64,000 nt of DNA, taken from the NCBI RefSeq assembly GCF_004335015.1, contig NZ_RQRU01000004.1, positions 160,877 through 224,876 of the forward strand. The letters are read 5' to 3'. The notes under the pieces were generated by a model. It was not told the DNA's origin, made no database searches, and saw only the letters and a list, made by a program, of their open reading frames with translations. The translations under genes were made by a program, and so were the position numbers. Shown here one piece after another: positions 61,041 through 64,000 of this stretch (position 1 is the stretch's first letter; each line of letters begins with the position of its first letter). This DNA comes from Psychrobacter pygoscelis (GTDB lineage: Bacteria; Pseudomonadota; Gammaproteobacteria; Pseudomonadales; Moraxellaceae).

Positions 61041-64000
61041 TTAATAAGGATAAGCTGGTAAAGTACCAGTGGCAGGGATAGTCATCCATACTCCCTCATC
61101 TAGATGATTGGCTCGATTTCTAGGTATAGCATAAAACTTAAGCGGTGCTAACGGTAGATTTAACTGAGAGATAGAGGCATGTGCTTTTTCAGAGATAGGC
61201 AAACCATACATCTCGTATACAGCTTTCATATCGTAGCCGATTATCTTTGACGTCAAAATATAATTAAGATCAATATTGCTGATATTATTATCTGTATAAT
61301 TGCCCAATCCTAAGCTTGCCTTTTGCTCCGCTGTCGCATTCTTCATATCCAAGTTATTGAGTAATCGTGTACCAATATTAAGCAAGCGGAAATATTCAAA
61401 TACCCCCTGCACATCTGGCTGAGCTTTTTGCTGGTTTAGCTGAGTGTATAAAAAAGACTGTTGCACTGCAAAGGCTAGCTTGCCGCTATTGTTGACATAG
61501 CCGTTGCCATCCCAAATATTCTTTTCGACAGTTGCTCTTAGCGCCTCACCTGTGCGGTTAGTTGCTCTAGCATTAGCAATCTGCTGGTAGATTGTCCAAT
61601 GAGCAAAGCGTCCGCCACTATCATCTTCGCGAAATAACGCATACTTTCTGAGCATACTCAAGCCTGCTAAATGGTTATTATCACATTCAACACTACAGCC
61701 AATGGTCTCGCCTGTTTCTGAACTTGGGAAGGTTAGGTTTAGCACACGTTGAACTGTATTGTGTCCTAGCTCATGGACCCAGCCCCAGCCTGTTCCAACC
61801 CCTGTATAAGCATCTACTGGCTGGCCGGAACATAAAAATCCACATTGCGCTAGCCAGCCGACAAAATGCTGAACACTGGGAGCGCGATGTATGTCACTTT
61901 GACAGTCCCAGCCGAGCTGTTGACAACGTTGTGTTGTCTGAGGGTCTAGTGCCATGTTGTTATAACCATTAGCAATATGATTACTGTCAAACACTACTTG
62001 GCGGATACGGTCAACATAGCTACGAGCATCGCTATTGCCAATGGCTTGCAGAGCGTACGGAGTAATTTGCTGTATTTCGCCACCTGTAAACTTAAAGGTA
62101 TTCCAACCAAAGTCTTGACGCTGTAGAGCAGCAATTGCTTCATTTATTTGAGTATCAGATACAGGTTGAGTAAAGTCGAGATGGGCATATTTTGCACTGC
62201 CTTTAATACGCAAAGTTACTTGGCTACCTGCAGTTGCACCACTATAGTTAAGCATCAAGGGGCCACCAAAGGGCGAGTTGAAAATCGTAGTATTGTCAAC
62301 TGTTAACGGTATACTATTACTATTTGGTTGGCGTGGGCGAACATATCCTTTGTCAGAAAATGGCGATCCAACTTGACGTAAAAAACTTGTTTGAATCTTA
62401 AGTTTAGCACCTGCATCATCGACGACTTCAATTTCAACTGCATGGCTGGGAATACTAGCACGCCCAATTAAAGTCACCCCTCGTTGCTGGGGAATAGTAA
62501 CAGTGATTGTCTCCCATTCACTACTTACGGGTATGTCTTTAGCCGTCGCTGGCATGTAGTCACCTGCACCCTGTGGTAAGGGGGTGATAATAGGGCGCTT
62601 AAAATCAAGCCATGAATCAGCGATATAGGTGTGTAAAAACTTTGTTAAATCACCATCTTTTTGTGTATTAGTATAAGTGGCATCGTGTCGATACATGTCC
62701 GCCAATAATACTAAATAACGCCAAAGTAGTTTATCTTCTAAAGTTTTATTAGCAAACACAGAGTTGCCAGCTTCATTAAAGGCCCGAAGCTGTTGCTGTG
62801 CGCTATTAATCGTTTTAATCCACGGATGGCTAAAACCAATATCTGTTGCTTCTAAATCTGTTGGATTTACAATTTGAGGGGCTTTTAATGCCTTTAATAG
62901 TTGCAGCAAGTCTGTATTACGATCTGCAATTTTTAAGCTTTCAGCTAAAGTTCGGTCTTTAGTAACGCGCAAAGACTCTCCACTTTCCCAGTAGTTGCCA
63001 CCATAACCGCTGGCACTTAGCCCCATGCCTTGTCCCACAGCTTGCGCGCTAGAACCGCTACTCCAGCTATTTGCTAAGTACAACACGGACTTACCCTGCT
63101 TCATCATTTGACTAACTCGCTCAGTGGTAGCTTGAGTTGCTGGTGTGCCTGCGCCAAAGACAATTAAGTCAGCTTGTTGCCAACACTGGCTGTCCTCTGC
63201 TAATGGTTGACATGTCAAAACCTCGACTTGCGCATTTAAATAAAACTGTAAGTACGATTTTACAAAGTCGGCATTATAATTTTGTGTGGCAATTTTTACT
63301 TGATGAGGGCGTTGGTGCGCATTCCCTGTCAACAACCAACGTAAGGCATTATCCAAAATTGGCTGATGCTGATAAAAACCTGCTTCTCTAGTCACATGCT
63401 TGAGTATATCAACACCATAGCTTAGACCTCGTCCATTGTCTTTGATGGAGAGTGCCGCCATTGGCAAATGATTGTCAGATTCAATTAAAGGTAAGGTGTT
63501 GACAAAGTCTTGTGGGATGATACGCACGCTACTATTGGAAATAGCAAAAGTTTGATCTAAGGCTTCGCCTGCATCATTGGTCAGTATCTGATGTAATATC
63601 TTTTGTTGCTGGGTTTGCTGGGTTCGTAAATACGTTGCTGCTTGAGTCAGTAATACTGCACTATCTGCTGGCATTAAAGCACTAGCATCTCCTGTTTTAA
63701 GAGCATGAGTAATACGCTGAGTTTGCAACTGCTCAGCAGTTGGTTCTTTAACAGCCGGTTCTTTAACAGCCGGTTCTTTAACAGCCGGTTCTTTAACAGC
63801 CGGTTCTTTAACAGCCGGTTCTTTAACAGCCGGTTCTTTAGCAGTTGGTTCTTTAGCAGTTGGTTCTTTAGCAGTTGGTTCTTTAACAGTTGGTTCTTTA
63901 TAAACGACGATGCAGCGGTACTGGGATGATTTTTGGCAGCCTCTATCGGCGTACCCGTAGCAAGCTAGAAGAATTTGTAGCAGCTTTGCAGCATAAGACA
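61041..64000 (-). CDS. ImpA-like M60 metalloprotease lipoprotein, 5' end beyond the window
   Basis: The minus-strand frame is open from the stop at 61041 to the right edge, at least 986 codons. The zinc-protease motif HELGHNTVQ lies in the C-terminal third (GTGWGWVHELGHN), typical of the M60/enhancin family. The preceding region (SYVDRIRQVVFDSNHIANGY) and the N-terminal part (VNTLPLIESDNHLPMAALSI, then YGVDILKHVTREAGFYQ) resemble P. aeruginosa ImpA, which cleaves mucin-type O-glycoproteins. Eleven KEP(A/T)(V/A) repeats lie before the domain. Further upstream KLLQILLAC looks like a lipobox, so the protein is probably lipid-anchored. The TTG at 63728 and the repeats themselves are inside the frame and are not the start. 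Confidence 0.8.
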   Translation of the reverse strand, partial: SYAAKLLQILLACYGYADRGCQKSSQYRCIVVYKEPTVKEPTAKEPTAKEPTAKEPAVKEPAVKEPAVKEPAVKEPAVKEPAVKEPTAEQLQTQRITHALKTGDASALMPADSAVLLTQAATYLRTQQTQQQKILHQILTNDAGEALDQTFAISNSSVRIIPQDFVNTLPLIESDNHLPMAALSIKDNGRGLSYGVDILKHVTREAGFYQHQPILDNALRWLLTGNAHQRPHQVKIATQNYNADFVKSYLQFYLNAQVEVLTCQPLAEDSQCWQQADLIVFGAGTPATQATTERVSQMMKQGKSVLYLANSWSSGSSAQAVGQGMGLSASGYGGNYWESGESLRVTKDRTLAESLKIADRNTDLLQLLKALKAPQIVNPTDLEATDIGFSHPWIKTINSAQQQLRAFNEAGNSVFANKTLEDKLLWRYLVLLADMYRHDATYTNTQKDGDLTKFLHTYIADSWLDFKRPIITPLPQGAGDYMPATAKDIPVSSEWETITVTIPQQRGVTLIGRASIPSHAVEIEVVDDAGAKLKIQTSFLRQVGSPFSDKGYVRPRQPNSNSIPLTVDNTTIFNSPFGGPLMLNYSGATAGSQVTLRIKGSAKYAHLDFTQPVSDTQINEAIAALQRQDFGWNTFKFTGGEIQQITPYALQAIGNSDARSYVDRIRQVVFDSNHIANGYNNMALDPQTTQRCQQLGWDCQSDIHRAPSVQHFVGWLAQCGFLCSGQPVDAYTGVGTGWGWVHELGHNTVQRVLNLTFPSSETGETIGCSVECDNNHLAGLSMLRKYALFREDDSGGRFAHWTIYQQIANARATNRTGEALRATVEKNIWDGNGYVNNSGKLAFAVQQSFLYTQLNQQKAQPDVQGVFEYFRLLNIGTRLLNNLDMKNATAEQKASLGLGNYTDNNISNIDLNYILTSKIIGYDMKAVYEMYGLPISEKAHASISQLNLPLAPLKFYAIPRNRANHLDEGVWMTIPATGTLPAYPY
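63742..63900 (-). repeat. Eleven 15-bp coding repeats (KEPAV linker)
   Basis: GGTTCTTTA plus ACAGCC, GCAGTT or ACAGTT repeats eleven times with a strict 15-bp period. On the coding strand each unit reads Lys-Glu-Pro-Ala/Thr-Val/Ala. Seven units nearest the protease domain are nearly identical and four distal ones form a second subtype. Confidence 0.95.

Noticed and set aside
63742..63900. Regular repeats considered as a CRISPR array
   Set aside because: The repeats are contiguous 15-mers with no spacers and no cas genes nearby.
63705..63929. Plus-strand frame of repeated SRFFN units
   Set aside because: It is the antisense reading of the KEPAV repeats; the minus frame continues into the M60 protease and has sensible composition.

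Overview
The window comes from a gamma-proteobacterium of the Moraxellaceae, most likely Psychrobacter. The evidence is moderate A+T content, a tmRNA tag reading ANDETYALAA, and a core-gene set (glnA, ffs, creBCD, ssrA, rpsF-rpsR-rplI, ppsA/ppsR, sthA, glpK) whose products resemble that group. The genus is an inference; no database was searched.

Positions 1 to about 26,800 are most of a P22-like podovirus prophage. Its left end lies outside the window. From the left it carries the end of a replication helicase-like gene, a repeat-rich replication or operator region, a RusA resolvase, several small early genes, and a Q-type antiterminator followed by a terminator and a strong sigma-70 promoter. 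Next comes an unusual accessory cassette (2,829-5,358). It contains a gene broken by a 7-bp duplication, a novel gene, a second short tyrosine recombinase, and an HTH regulator overlapping that recombinase. Three of its translation units start behind copies of one hairpin-plus-Shine-Dalgarno leader. Late genes follow in P22 order: small and large terminase, portal, scaffold, coat, gp4-like, gp10-like, three ejection proteins (the last with a lysozyme domain), tailspike, holin and GH108 endolysin. Intrinsic terminators punctuate this unit, which fits Q antitermination. At the right end a 563-residue integrase and a zinc-ribbon membrane protein read leftward, and arm-like repeats precede the integrase.

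Positions 26,800-64,000 are host chromosome. glnA has a textbook NtrC site and a sigma-54 promoter. Then come a DUF4124 exported protein, a SIMPL-domain protein, the SRP RNA, the creB-creC-creD envelope-stress system, a TauE/SafE exporter, a lipoprotein glycerophosphodiesterase, an alpha/beta hydrolase, a decayed exported-protein gene and tmRNA. After these lie the ribosomal operon rpsF-rpsR-rplI, a GYF/RDD membrane protein, ppsA with its regulator ppsR divergent from it, a DUF4377-like lipoprotein, sthA, and a TolC-HlyD-ABC2-ABC2 export operon with no ATPase gene. The window ends with glpK, a glycine-rich protein behind a Fur-box-like site, and a large ImpA-like M60 metalloprotease with KEPAV repeats that runs off the right edge.

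The least ordinary parts are the three matching RNA leaders and the cassette they serve in the phage, the 7-bp duplication that splits a gene, the crossed inverted repeats between ppsA and the RDD gene, and the repeat-bearing M60 lipoprotein.
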